From contig QEOQ01000359.1 of NCBI GenBank assembly GCA_010279815.1, positions 648,688 through 712,687 on the forward strand: a stretch of 64,000 nucleotides of DNA, read 5' to 3'. Both the position numbers and the translations under genes were made by a program. The DNA comes from Brachionus plicatilis (Eukaryota > Rotifera > Eurotatoria > Ploima > Brachionidae). Below are positions 9,130 through 19,250 of this stretch, one piece after another. Within the stretch, counting starts at the first letter, position 1. Each line of letters begins with the position of its first letter. Below the pieces are notes generated by a model, which saw only the letters and a list, made by a program, of their open reading frames with translations, ran no database searches and was not told the origin of the DNA.

Positions 9130-10854
9130 CTATTCTTCATCTGAAAAATTATCACTCTTGTCAACAGCTGTTGAATCCTCATCTCCTATAAAATCTTTAT
9201 CACAGTCAATTACAAAATTAAAAAAATAATTAGTCATTTTTTTTTCTAAACGCCCAGCACCATGCCTTTCTACACCTAAATACCAAATAACACTCGTCAC
9301 GTGTGCACAGGCTCCTAAAACTCTTGAACCACTTTTACAATCACAATACCAACCAATTATTGGCCTCTTCTCAGATTCGTTTGTGAATTTTATCCATGTA
9401 TTATGTATTAATTTAGAAACAAACCTTGAATGAATTTTTACCCGGATCAAGTTAGAGTTCTCTTCAAAAAATTCAAATAAATAACTTCCATTGCGATTTA
9501 TATGCTCAAGTGAATAGGAAATACTCTGTTTAAGTTGATAAATTCCAAACGTAATTGATTTAATATACTCTTCAGAAATCTTTGGGAAAACAAATTCATT
9601 TAAGTCAACAATTCTTTTGTTTGATAAACGCTTAGAATACATTTTCACCTCATCCTTTAAAGGATTTTCTTCGCTTGCTTTTTCAACCATTGCTCTATAC
9701 AAATCAATTTTCTCAGAGTCATTCGTATTCGCAAGTTGAGGTCGATACTTGTTGATTAACGCACAGACAAAACGAAAATCTTGTTCTAAAAATCTAATGT
9801 TCTTGTTTGACACAGTGTTGCTAAAATATTTCCATCGTTTAATTCGTCCGTTTGCAGATTCAATCACCCAACGAATTTTTGTTATTAATCTAGAATAATT
9901 GGCATCTGTAGTAGAATGTTGTTTTTGGCCTTGTAAATAACTAGGCATTTTCGGCTCGTAGTTTTTGTTTTTCAAAAAGTTGATTGAGTCTCTAAAGCCT
10001 CTATCTACAACAAAAATGTCTAACTCGTAGAACCAGTTAGTAGCTTCATTCATTTTAGCCATTATATTCTCCAGAATTTTGGCATCATTATTTTTTCCAT
10101 TAGAAAAATATGGTCCAATCACGTCTATAATCGTACCATCAGTAGATACAATAAGCATAAACTTAAGTAGACAACGCTTTTTATGCTCTGAAAAAGAGGA
10201 CTTTTGAAAAGTATACGAAGATGATTTTTCTATGTATATATAAGTTGCATCCCAAATAGTAATCACATCATTTTCAGTTGAGTTGAGCAAAATTCTTGAC
10301 ATTATCGTTGTGTGGTTTTTAATTATATCATCGCGATTGATTATTCGGAAGCCAATGTTTAAAGGTGTAAATTCATTTTCAAGAATCTCTCTAATATTCC
10401 GAATGCATCTTTTTATTTGCTCATAAGACGCAAAATGAAAAAATGCTGATAATTCTTTAGATGTGAGACCGGTCCTTAATCGTGTCAAATAAAAACCGAG
10501 GGCATTAATCATTGAAATTCGACCAGGAAAATTGCAATGTGAAATCATCTTGTACAGATCCAATAAATCATCTTTTGAAATACCCGTCAAAATTTTACAT
10601 CTTTCGTCATCGATATCTGCAAAATCTAAAGAGACTGGTTTTGAGGTTGACTGAGGGATTTGAAAGGTTTCTTCCAGTACCAAAGGAATTGGATTGTTTT
10701 GGATTTCTTCAGTAATTTCTGAGACAGCCAAATCGTAAAACAGATTATTTGTGTTTTTGTCTGGACAGGAACGTGAAATGGCTTTATGACATGAGCAACA
10801 AATCCATTTGTAAAGAGCTGGGTCTATTCCTTGAGTTCTAATTGAATGAACCAA
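9130..10854 (-). CDS. DDE transposase with C-terminal SWIM zinc finger (ISL2EU-like)
   Basis: A 574-aa frame that cuts and rejoins the surrounding element. In order it shows a cysteine pair near the start (WICCSCHKAISRSC), a transposase helix-turn-helix (LTSKELSAFFHFASYEQIKRC) and a DDE_Tnp_4-type catalytic domain. In that domain the first Asp is in ITIWDATYIYIEKS, the second in FVVDRGFRD and the Glu in IRWVIESANGRIKRW; GPYFSNGKNNDAKIL lies between the first two. The C-terminus has a SWIM finger, WYCDCKSGSRVLGACAHV (CxCx10CxH). All catalytic residues are present. The same frame continues upstream to an ATG at 10,954-10,956 (MDIYRCATCPIRFN) but is broken by one TAA at 10,912-10,914. The ancestral protein therefore probably started there with a CxxC motif and lost its first ~34 residues. 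It is possibly still active, or one mutation from it. Confidence 0.85.
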   Translation of the reverse strand: MVHSIRTQGIDPALYKWICCSCHKAISRSCPDKNTNNLFYDLAVSEITEEIQNNPIPLVLEETFQIPQSTSKPVSLDFADIDDERCKILTGISKDDLLDLYKMISHCNFPGRISMINALGFYLTRLRTGLTSKELSAFFHFASYEQIKRCIRNIREILENEFTPLNIGFRIINRDDIIKNHTTIMSRILLNSTENDVITIWDATYIYIEKSSSYTFQKSSFSEHKKRCLLKFMLIVSTDGTIIDVIGPYFSNGKNNDAKILENIMAKMNEATNWFYELDIFVVDRGFRDSINFLKNKNYEPKMPSYLQGQKQHSTTDANYSRLITKIRWVIESANGRIKRWKYFSNTVSNKNIRFLEQDFRFVCALINKYRPQLANTNDSEKIDLYRAMVEKASEENPLKDEVKMYSKRLSNKRIVDLNEFVFPKISEEYIKSITFGIYQLKQSISYSLEHINRNGSYLFEFFEENSNLIRVKIHSRFVSKLIHNTWIKFTNESEKRPIIGWYCDCKSGSRVLGACAHVTSVIWYLGVERHGAGRLEKKMTNYFFNFVIDCDKDFIGDEDSTAVDKSDNFSDEE

Positions 10855-11178
10855 CCATGAAGATTTTATGCAAACTTTATTGCGATTGGCAGCTTGGCTC
10901 GATTTAGAACTTTAGTTAAAGCGAATTGGGCAGGTAGCACACCTGTAAATATCCATTTTTGTTTGTTTTTAACGATTTTTTTGCAAAGATTTTTAGTTTC
11001 AAAGTTAATTATTAATAAAGTTGTAAGCGACTAATATTTATATCAATTTTTATAAGCTCAAGAAAAGTGATGAATACAGAAAACTCTCGAAGAATTGGCA
11101 AAGCACGCCAGTTTAAAAAAAATATTTATAAGCTTAAAAAATTTTAAAAAAAATGTGGTTGCAATTTTTTTTGAAAAA

Positions 11179-11209
<31 letters not shown>

Positions 11210-11221
11210 AAAAAAAAATAC

Positions 11222-12038
11222 TTTAATTAATTCTTTTTTTTAACAAAATTATTTTTGAACCTAAGAAAAAACATGCCAATTTTGCAGGAAATTTTCTGCT
11301 CTTTAAAATGTATACAAGTTCTTTTTGATAAGATTGATAAAAGGTTAAGATAAGAGAATCAGAAAAGTTTCAGCATAAAAAATTGATTGATACTTTTAAG
11401 TTGACTAAGTCTCCGAAGCTACATATAAGCAGTCTGATGAAAACCAGTTCTCTATGGGTTTGATCATCCAAAGATTACGAATTTTGAGTCAAAATTCGTG
11501 TACGTTGAATGCATAAACCAGTTTGACTGAGTACACTTAAAAGTATGTAAGGTTAATTTAGAGTATAATAAAAAGGCAAGAAAGCATGACGAGCAGCCTT
11601 AGCTTTTCAAATATGTTGTTCTGCATAGAGAATTATCCAAAATGAAATTTCTGAAAAAAATTTTGACTCGGTGCGGTATTGCACCCTATGACCTGAAAGG
11701 CAAAATTCTCTTTTTTTCGTTTTTTTAGATTTTTGGGTTGAAATAATAATGTTAGCAAAAAATCAATGAGATTTTCGGATTCCTTGTTCAATTTTGGACC
11801 AGAAAGGTTATTATTAAAAAGAAAAAAAAATTCTATACAAACTTTATTGTAAAAATAAGAAAAAAAGACCCCAAAAGCACGTACAACTTTCAACTACAAT
11901 AAATCATGAAAAGAACATGCTAAATTTGAAAAGTTATATATATTCTGAATCTGCGCATCGAGTTTTATAAGAATATGACAAAAAAAATTTGGGTCATAAG
12001 AATGACTAAATTTTGAGCCAAATTGCCCCATATCCTTT
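11222..12038. repeat. Right 817-bp terminal inverted repeat
   Basis: Inverted partner of 8,290-9,106. Its outer end reads CCAAATTGCCCCATATCCTTT. Confidence 0.85.
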
Positions 12039-12049
12039 CTCGGGTCTTG

Positions 12050-12360
12050 TCTGTTAGGTGAACTATAGTTTATCTATTCCTGGAACAATTCTTGTTCTCA
12101 GGTTTTGTGAACTATTATTTTACCTAATCTAAAAATTGCTCACCCATATTAATATTTTTTCATTTATTTACTTAGAAAAAAACTAAATTTGATATTTAAA
12201 AATTTAAACTTAAAATATTTCACCTAATTTCAAATTTGATCACCTAATTATAATTTGGTCCACCTCTAGGTAAGCAAAAAAATTAAGTGAACTTATAGTT
12301 CACAAAACCCGAGAACAAGAATGTTTGGCGAATTAGGTGAACTATGGTTCACCAAACCGA
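12050..12360. mobile_element. GTTCAC-type foldback MITE
   Basis: The left end has TTAGGTGAACTATAG, then GAACAATTCTTGTTCTC and GTTTTGTGAACT. The right end has the complementary AGTTCACAAAACCCGAGAAC, then GAATTAGGTGAACTATGGTTC. A shorter relative lies at 22,332-22,440. It is non-coding. Confidence 0.55.
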
Positions 12361-12659
12361 CTATATCGAGTTTTTCAACGATTGAATATTAATTTGAATG
12401 GATAACTTATCTTTTTTTTTCGTTTTATTTTATCTAATTTACTTTATTTTTTTCTCGTTTTTAATCTGAAGGAGCAATAGTTCGGTATAGATAAGACAAC
12501 AAAATAAATAAAAAGATTATTTAAAACTTAAAAAAAGAATTTTCAGTATTTTTTCAAATTTTCATCTATTTCCAATGACGTTTTAAAAATCTAGTATGTT
12601 ACTCTAATGTGCTGTATCTATTTATGTACTTCACGTATCCTTTATTTAATCTTTTTTAA

Positions 12660-13440
12660 TTTCTAAATCCTCAAATTTAGTGAATATGATATAATCTTGT
12701 AACCAACCAAGACTTTTATTGATTTTATTGAAAATTTGATTAATGAAAAAACAAGTTAAATAAAGATTACCATGATTTAGTGAATATAATAAAATCCTGT
12801 TACCAACCAAGACTATTTTGTGCTTTATGTATTTTATTCCACTTTATTTAGTAAAGAAAACATTCCTTTTTGTATACTTTAGGGTAATTAAGTGAATATT
12901 ATAAAATCTTGTAACCAACCAAGACTTTAATTGATTTTATTGAAAATTTGATTAATGAAAAAACAAGTTAAATAAAGCTTACCATCAAATTAACCATAGT
13001 TTGACTAAGCAAAGACGTCGCAAGACGTATTGAGTTTTCTTTTAACAAAATGGGATTCAATTGGAGTTTAGGGTTCAGGTATGGTTGGGTGAAGTTTTTT
13101 TATTAGAATTCATATTAGACAAATGTTTCATAAAAGATAACATACTAGGAAATTATTACATGGGTTCATATTGTTTAAAGTGCATAAAGTACATAAAAGC
13201 TTAAGGTAGTCAGGAATAATTTGATAAAAGAACAAAGCAGCTTTAAAAAATTCATTATTTTACATGGTCAGTACAGGGCTTTAATTTTCAAACAAAAATA
13301 TGAGCCGACATAAAGGATTTAGTGGAGCTTCCAATGTAAATTTAAAAAAAATTTTTTTTTCCATTAAAAACGATTGAATATTAAAATGCTTGCAATATTA
13401 ACTTAAAATTATTTTTTTATTTGAAACTGAAAAAATATTT
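12660..13440. repeat. Duplicated spacer with internal TTGTAACCAACCAAGAC repeats
   Basis: The motif ATAAAATCTTGTAACCAACC plus about 40 bp of following sequence occurs near 12,690, 12,795 and 12,905, and once in copy B near 22,760. The remainder (12,940-13,440) aligns with 22,790-23,410. A GC-richer patch, AGACGTCGCAAGACGTATTG, is shared by both. Function is unknown and no coding frame is credible. Confidence 0.5.
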
Positions 13441-13532
13441 GATTCATCGTAATTTTTCAATGTTATTTCAACCTTAGATACATTTTGTAATTCAAATAGA
13501 AAATATTAAACCATATTATTATCAAAGTATTT

Positions 13533-13996
13533 TTACTTTTTCTTCTTCGTAATACCGGTAAGACTGGGAAATAATTCTGGTGTAGAAGATAAACTCGATG
13601 CACTTACCTCTGTGTTAGTTCGAAGCCGCTGCTCAAAAAGATATTGGAGAAAGAGATGAGAGCTTTCTCTATTATCCGCTAGGATACAAAATGAAAAAAT
13701 TTTCATTATTGTAATTAACATCGTTGAAATTTGATTCAAACTAAAAACAGGTACTTTTTTTACTTGAAAAAAAAAACTTGACTAAATTTTTAATCAATAA
13801 TAGCTGTTGCAATTGGTGCATTAGAGGGTTCAATAAGTGGTGCTGCCTTGGGAGTACTTAGTGGAAATACTTTGGTGCCAGGACCAGGTTTATTTTTTGG
13901 ATTAGCTGGTGGTGCAGCGATTGGAATGAGTGCTGGAGCTCTAAGAACCAAAAAATTATACGAACAGCAATTTATCAAAAATGAAAAATGAATCAA
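13533..13996 (+). other. Unassigned possible gene fragment (glycine-zipper membrane exon)
   Basis: On the plus strand, about 13,803-13,991 reads AVAIGALEGSISGAALGVLS, then GNTLVPGPGLFFGLAGGAAI, then GMSAGALRTKKLYEQQFIKN before a TGA. These are two hydrophobic GxxxG-rich segments with a charged tail, and third-position base use looks coding. An AG at about 13,802 could be its acceptor. A second candidate exon (about 13,621-13,714) reads FEAAAQKDIGERDESFLYYP after TTACCTCTGTGTTAG. The phases do not join cleanly, and the minus strand also offers a possible signal-peptide ORF with an ideal AG|GTAAGT donor at the same place. I therefore cannot give a gene model. The region lies just downstream of CLYBL copy B's last exon and is missing from copy C. 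Confidence 0.3.
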
Positions 13997-14010
13997 TTTA
14001 ATTTTAAAAT

Positions 14011-14901
14011 ACCTACGTTAAGAATATTCTTAGTTCTTAGAAATCTTAGATCTTAGAAGTTTTCTAAGAAAAAAAAATTTGAGATTCTTAGATGTTTAAC
14101 TTCTAAGAACATCTAAGAACAACTAAGAATTCTTAAATATTTTTTTTAAATGACAAAAATGTTCTTTCTTTTTATACTAAAATAAAATATATTTGAGTCA
14201 ATCAGATTCTTCTTTTTTTAAACTTTACTTTTTATAACGTTCGACTGTCTTAGATAAGAACGATTTATTACTCCAATTTTGGCGCAAAAATTAGAAAAAA
14301 ATCACAACTTAAAAAATTATTATCCTTGGAATCTTTAGCAGTAAGCTTTTTGAGTCTAAGCTAAAAAATTTGTTTTGACAACCGGAAGTCAGAAAAGAAT
14401 TAAGGTTTAGTAAAAATGTTCTTGTTAAGGACTTTCTATTGATTAAAGGTTAAAAATCAAGCAAAAGAATTCAATAAAGAGTTGAAACAGCAAGATCAAG
14501 ATGTCATTTTAGTCATTTTATCTCTTTTAATTAATCACGTTATTTAGTACATAATTTTGTTTAAAGTTAGAATATTTTGTAAATGAGAATAATAATTTTT
14601 TAAGTTGTGATTTTTTTCTAATTTTTGCGCCAAAATTGGAGTAATAAATCGTTCTTATCTAAGACAGTCGAACGTTATAAAAAGTAAAGTTTAAAAAAAG
14701 AAGAATCTGATTGACTCAAATATATTTTATTTTAGTATAAAAAGAAAGAACATTTTTGTCATTTAAAAAAAATATTTAAGAATTCTTAGTTGTTCTTAGA
14801 TGTTCTTAGAAGTTAAACATCTAAGAATCTTAAATTTTTTTTTCTTAGAAAACTTCTAAGATCTAAGATTCCTAAGAACTAAGAATATTCTTAACGTAGG
14901 T
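14011..14901. mobile_element. MULE-type non-autonomous element, ~315-bp inverted repeats, 9-bp target duplication
   Basis: The inverted arms (about 14,011-14,325 and 14,587-14,901) begin ACCTACGTTAAGAATATTCT and are built from repeated TTCTTAGA/TCTAAGAA motifs. Both flanks are TTTTAAAAT (14,002-14,010 and 14,902-14,910), a perfect 9-bp duplication typical of Mutator-like elements. About 260 bp of interior shows no transposase. Confidence 0.75.
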
Positions 14902-14952
14902 TTTTAAAATTGCTTTTTATTTAAAAAAAAGTTTATTTAGTAAAAAATTTAG

Positions 14953-16069
14953 TTAAATTTTTTTGACTTTTTCAATGATTTTTAAAATATTCTTGGCTTG
15001 TAGTAAAGAAGGCATGTCAATCATTTGGCCTTTATAAGTAAACGCACCCTTAATTTACAAAAATAAAAAATTAAATATCATTTAATAATTTATTTATTTA
15101 AATTACTGCTCCTGATTTTTGATGATGCTCAAAGGCCTCAACAAGGCCAGTGGCCCATTCGATCTTTTCTTGAGATGGAGTGAAAGCATTTTGGCAAACA
15201 TCGACCTGTCCCGGATGAATCACCTGCTTTCCAGTAAAGCCCATTCTTGCTCCTTGTTAGCACTGCATTTTCAAGCCTTCCAGGTCATTAAAATCAATAT
15301 AGACCATGTCAATTGCTTTTAGTTGATAAGCCTTGCAGTAAGTGACCAATTTTTGTCTGGCATAAGTTAGCTCAACAGAGTCTTTGGTTCTTGATGCTCC
15401 AATATCAGCACAAAAATCATCTGATCCGAACACAAATCCTTCCAAGTTAAATCTTCCATGGTATTTTTCAGCAGATAGACTCAAGGCTGTTTTGATAATA
15501 TCGTTTAAATTAATCAAACTAATGGCTGATTCCATGTAAAAAAACATGTTTAAATTATCCAAATCTTTGAATTGTTTAGTTTGTTCATGAAGGGTTTCGA
15601 ACAACCATCCAATCTGTCGAGCATTGTTGGTTTTGGGAATAAAAATGCATTTTGGAAGAAGATTACTTGTGGTATTTTTGTCCTTTATTTCATGTTTGAT
15701 TGTAAAAATGGTTTTTATGTCCTCAAAAGCTAAGCTTGTTTCACCTGGGTTTATTCTTACTGTGAATTTTCCATCTATATTATTTTGAATTCTTTGGTCT
15801 GTGTCGAATAAATTGCGGATTTTTTCTCTAGCTTCTGATTTTTTGTTTAAAGCTACACCATCTTCGCAGTCTAGCACAACACAGTCCGCATTTGTAGCAA
15901 AGATTTTAGAGAGTTTTTTGCTATCGTTACCAGGTACATAAAGACAAGCTCTTGATGGATATGAAGCAGTCAAGTTGATTTCAGAATTTGATAAACTTGA
16001 AAAAGTCAAATATTTTTGCTTTCCTATTGATTTGATCAATGTTTTTAAATTAGATCTAATTGAAAACAT
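14953..16069 (-). pseudogene. CLYBL: CLYBL copy B: complete exon structure, single nonsense mutation
   Basis: Exon 1 is 16,069-15,107 (donor GTAATT) and exon 2 is 15,048-14,953 (acceptor TTAAG), 353 codons in all, which fits the family length of about 340. Exon 2 gives GAFTYKGQMIDMPSLLQAKN before the stop and matches the conserved CLYBL end. The mitochondrial leader and the LYVPG, CEDG, MESA and GSDDF motifs are all intact. Codon 272 is TAA (15,254-15,256) where copy C has GAA (Glu, in CEQGARMGFTGKQ), so the protein would stop after 271 residues and lose the IHP(x)Q region. Everything after the stop is open and well conserved (IHPGQV is intact), so the mutation is young. A sequencing error or readthrough cannot be excluded. 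Confidence 0.85.
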
Positions 16070-16685
16070 CTTAAAAATTAAAATTTGTTAATTCTTTTTT
16101 ATAATTCTTTATTTAAAAATTTCAAATTAAACAACACATTTTACTTTGATTACTGAAGGAGAAGAGATGGGTCTTAAGTAAGCTAAAATACTTAAATATT
16201 TTTTTCAAATTTAGAATTAAGAGAGTGGTCAAAAAAAAAGGAAAAACTTGAAATTATTTTATCAAAATTTGATTATTGCTGAGAGATTAACCACTTTATT
16301 TTAATTTTATTTAAAGACATATATGCCAAGTAAGCATTTTATGACCTTTAGATTATTTTTTATTAATAACATTTGTTGCACTAAATTTTGTTTTTTTTTC
16401 AATTTTTTTTATAATTTTAATGAAAATTTGTAAATTAATTTTTGTTTTATAGGATTTTTTTGGAAAGAGTTAAAATGAATAATAATGAAAGTCAAAAATT
16501 AAATTGATTAAATTGCTCTCATAAAGTAAAATATTACTCTAAAAATTTTTAAAATATTTTCTGTGAATGAAATTTCTTTTGTAACCTTTAAAATTTTTAC
16601 ATTTTTTCAAACTCTTTTAAAAACTATCTGAATTGATCAAATCAAAATTGATCAAAATAAGAAAAAAAATATTATTTTCAAAAAT
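16070..16685. other. AT-rich spacer between CLYBL and methyltransferase, copy B
   Basis: Near-identical to 689-1,299 of copy A, with a few substitutions and small indels. No gene seen. Confidence 0.6.
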
Positions 16686-17483
16686 TTATTTAATTAAAGC
16701 ACAGGCATGCCAAAAGCATACAATAAATTCGACATTTTCATACAAGTATTTTAAATCCGGTTCAATATCAAAATTAAATGTGTCAATTTTGTTTAGTTTA
16801 AAATTTGGAACTGGATCATAGTAAAAACTGGGATTATTGAACAAAATTAACAATTTTGTCAAAACATCAAAAGCTGAACGATTTGAATCATTAGCCTTTT
16901 GTGTAAAAGAATAGTATAAATCTTCAATTATGTAAATACCTCCCTTTTTTAGATAAGGAAATAACCCAATCAAGCTTCTGGTTTGTTGTAACCTTGAATG
17001 CCCTCCATCGTCGATTATTATATCAAAAGGTGAGCCAATTTCCAATTCTTTCAATACATTGAAATCACTTTGACTTCCAATAAACAAATTTTTGGTTTGA
17101 TTTTTGAATTTTAGAGCACAATTTCGGTCATACTCCAAAATGGATATTTTTGAATTTGGAAGATACTCCTTCCAAGATAATAAAGATTTACCCGGTCCAT
17201 AGATCATGCCGCAGCCTAGGCCGATTTCGAGCACCTCAAGCTCTTCATTTCGAATCGGACCAATAAACTTTCCATAAAAATTGTAATATTTATGAAAATA
17301 TTTGTCAGTTCCATGTTTTTTAAAAATTTTTTTCAATTCCTCCACTGATTTATTTGTCTGTTGCTGTCTGCTAAGTTCAATATTTAATAAATAGAGACTT
17401 TTTTCATAATTTTTGTACAATGTGAATAAACAAACTAGAAAAAAAAATAAATTAAAACCAAAAAATATCTTTGGTTTGTTCAT
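16686..17483 (-). CDS. Membrane-anchored SAM-dependent methyltransferase, copy B
   Basis: An intact 265-aa paralogue of the gene at 1,300-2,097, with the same signal anchor, LEIGLGCGMIYGPG SAM motif, IIIDDGGH metal-binding pattern and GGIYIIEDL. Only about five residues differ, none in these motifs, although flanking non-coding DNA shows indels and insertions. That pattern suggests this copy is still under purifying selection or was duplicated very recently. It lies 616 bp upstream of the broken CLYBL copy B on the same strand, so the two genes of this unit have had different fates. Confidence 0.8.
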   Translation of the reverse strand: MNKPKIFFGFNLFFFLVCLFTLYKNYEKSLYLLNIELSRQQQTNKSVEELKKIFKKHGTDKYFHKYYNFYGKFIGPIRNEELEVLEIGLGCGMIYGPGKSLLSWKEYLPNSKISILEYDRNCALKFKNQTKNLFIGSQSDFNVLKELEIGSPFDIIIDDGGHSRLQQTRSLIGLFPYLKKGGIYIIEDLYYSFTQKANDSNRSAFDVLTKLLILFNNPSFYYDPVPNFKLNKIDTFNFDIEPDLKYLYENVEFIVCFWHACALIK

Positions 17484-18285
17484 TTTTAAATATCTTGATA
17501 CTAATATAAATTAAAAACAAGGTTAAAAATTTTATTTAAAAAATTCTAAACGAAAAGACTCGGAAAGTAATTTTTAACATGAATCTAAAATTTAAAAAAG
17601 AGGTAATATTTGTTTTTAATTTTTTAATTTTTATCTGAAGTAATAATCCAGATTTTTAATTAAAAAGTAAATTATTAAAAAAAAGTTTTTAAAAAATTAA
17701 AATTAAAATTTTGAATTTTTTAAGCATTTTAATTTTAAACAATCTAAAAAATACAAAAAACTAAATGTGCTAAAAAAAGTTAACAGATAAATGAGTAAAG
17801 TATAACATTTTTAATTTTTTTTATTTGTTTATTTGTACCGAGCTAATGATCCTACAGAATATAAAAAAATAAGATTATTAAGTCAAAATAAAATTAAAAA
17901 CGATATGTTTAAATAAGTAAAGGTAAGACATGTTTAAATATTTGATAGTTCAGGAAAAATGAAGAAATGAAGAAATTACTAGAAAGCAATTACTTAAAGA
18001 AGTTGGATATTCAATATATCTTGATTCAAAGCCTTCTCTTTATTCATTTAGTCTGACGATCAGTGGTACAGAATGACTCAATCCTGCCCCGACATATCTC
18101 TCACTTAACTTAAAGAGCCGATTTGAAACTGATAGTAGTTAAAGCTATTTGAAGGCTTTGCTTACTGAATTTTGAATAAATTTTACAGTATGTCTTGAAA
18201 ATTTAGAAGATATCAAAAAAAATAATAAAAAAATTTTTAAGCAGTGAAAATTTAAAATAAAAATCGATTATCATATAATACAAGC
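17484..18285. other. Gene-free duplicated spacer, copy B
   Basis: It aligns with 2,098-2,899. A decayed version of the GLSHSVPL coding remnant is at about 17,960-18,150, here with more disruptions. Nothing else is recognisable. Confidence 0.5.
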
Positions 18286-18518
18286 CAGAGTTGTTTAAAA
18301 GTTACAAGTCTCAAGTCAAGTCCAAGTCCGTACCTTAAATTTTTGAATACTGAAGAAGAAATTTTTGCTGAAATTGCAATAAAATTCTGATATATGGCAA
18401 ATCTATTGCATTAGGCAACCCAAGAGTATAAAAATTTTTTGATATGAAGCCTGATCTAGCAAATTTTACGAAAAAATTCTGGACTTGGACTTTTTTTCGA
18501 GACTTATAAACATCTCTG
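18286..18518. mobile_element. hAT-type MITE, copy B
   Basis: The same element as 2,900-3,129, inserted before the segmental duplication. It starts CAGAGTTGTTTAAAAGT and ends CTCTG, followed by ATATAAAC. Unlike copy A it has no nested foldback element, so it serves as the empty site for that insertion. Confidence 0.7.
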
Positions 18519-18822
18519 ATATAAACTATTTCATCTAATAGAATTTTTTTAGCTTTCTTTTGATACATAAACTGTCCAAAAAAAAACTTCCAACCACTCC
18601 AAAACTCTTTTTAAAAATATTTAGATAAAATTCATAAAAAAGATAGTCTATAAAGTTTAAAGCATTCATTTTTTACCAAAATTTTGCCACATATTGACAG
18701 TCCCTGAAAATTTTTATTATCATACAATGTTAGGGATGTCTTTTTTATTGTTTATTGCAACTCATTAGTTATTTTTGGCTTTAAAATCGGTGATTTTATT
18801 GAGATGTACCATTAATCTTAAA

Positions 18823-19250
18823 GGTACTGTTTATTGCTTTATTTTTACAGACAGAATCAATCAGTTTGTATTCATGGACACCCTGGAAAATCAGTTGTTA
18901 CCATCAGCCAAGATATTTTTTGATCAGAGTCAGCATTGAGTTTCTCAGCACGATCGGGCTAGTTAACATACTGCTCATTCCGTTCGAGATTGGTTTCAAG
19001 AGAAACAAATATCGATCCTCCCTTGGTTACCAAGATCACCTTATCTTAATCCAATAGAAAATGTATGGTCATATATAGACCACGAAATGGTCAATTCAGA
19101 GATTACATCAGTAGAGAATCTAAAAAGCGTTCTTTTTGATGAATGATTGAAAGTTCCTAGTGAATTAGTCAAGAACATGATGGAATCAATGCCAAAACGT
19201 GTCGCTGAGTGTATTAAAGCTTCTAAAATTTGTAGACATTTTTTTTTGAT
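18823..19250 (+). pseudogene. Tc1/mariner transposase, C-terminal catalytic remnant (copy B)
   Basis: A conceptual frame with a few stops reads DRINQFVFMDTLENQLLPSA near the start. After stops come DWFQEKQISILPWLPRSPYL and NPIENVWSYIDHEMVNSEIT (the PIEN catalytic Glu), then KNMMESMPKRVAECIKASKI. This is the end of a Tc1-family DDE domain. The N-terminal half is missing here but is found in copy A at 4,599-4,870. The shared leader shows both halves come from one insertion that suffered complementary deletions. Confidence 0.75.

Larger units (their letters stand above)
8290..12038. mobile_element. ISL2EU/Harbinger-like DNA transposon with 817-bp terminal inverted repeats
   Basis: A complete-looking 3,749-bp element. 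The terminal repeats 8,290-9,106 and 11,222-12,038 are inverted copies with only a handful of mismatches by eye and begin AAAGGATATGGGGCAATTTG. The interior holds one minus-strand transposase gene. The corresponding region of copy B lacks the element, so insertion is recent relative to the segmental duplication. I could not define a convincing target duplication beyond the terminal bases; the flanks are …AAAC and CTCG…. The right flank runs directly into a small GTTCAC-type MITE, into which it may have inserted. Confidence 0.85.

Noticed and set aside
13533..13739. Minus-strand 68-aa signal-peptide-like ORF with an AG|GTAAGT donor
   Set aside because: The donor is attractive, but the plus strand offers a competing acceptor at the same bases and neither model gives a consistent multi-exon protein; left unresolved under the entry for this region.
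14041..14140. CRISPR-like spaced repeats (TTCTTAGA)
   Set aside because: Irregular spacing, mirrored in the opposite arm and bounded by a 9-bp target duplication; this is a transposon end in a eukaryotic genome.
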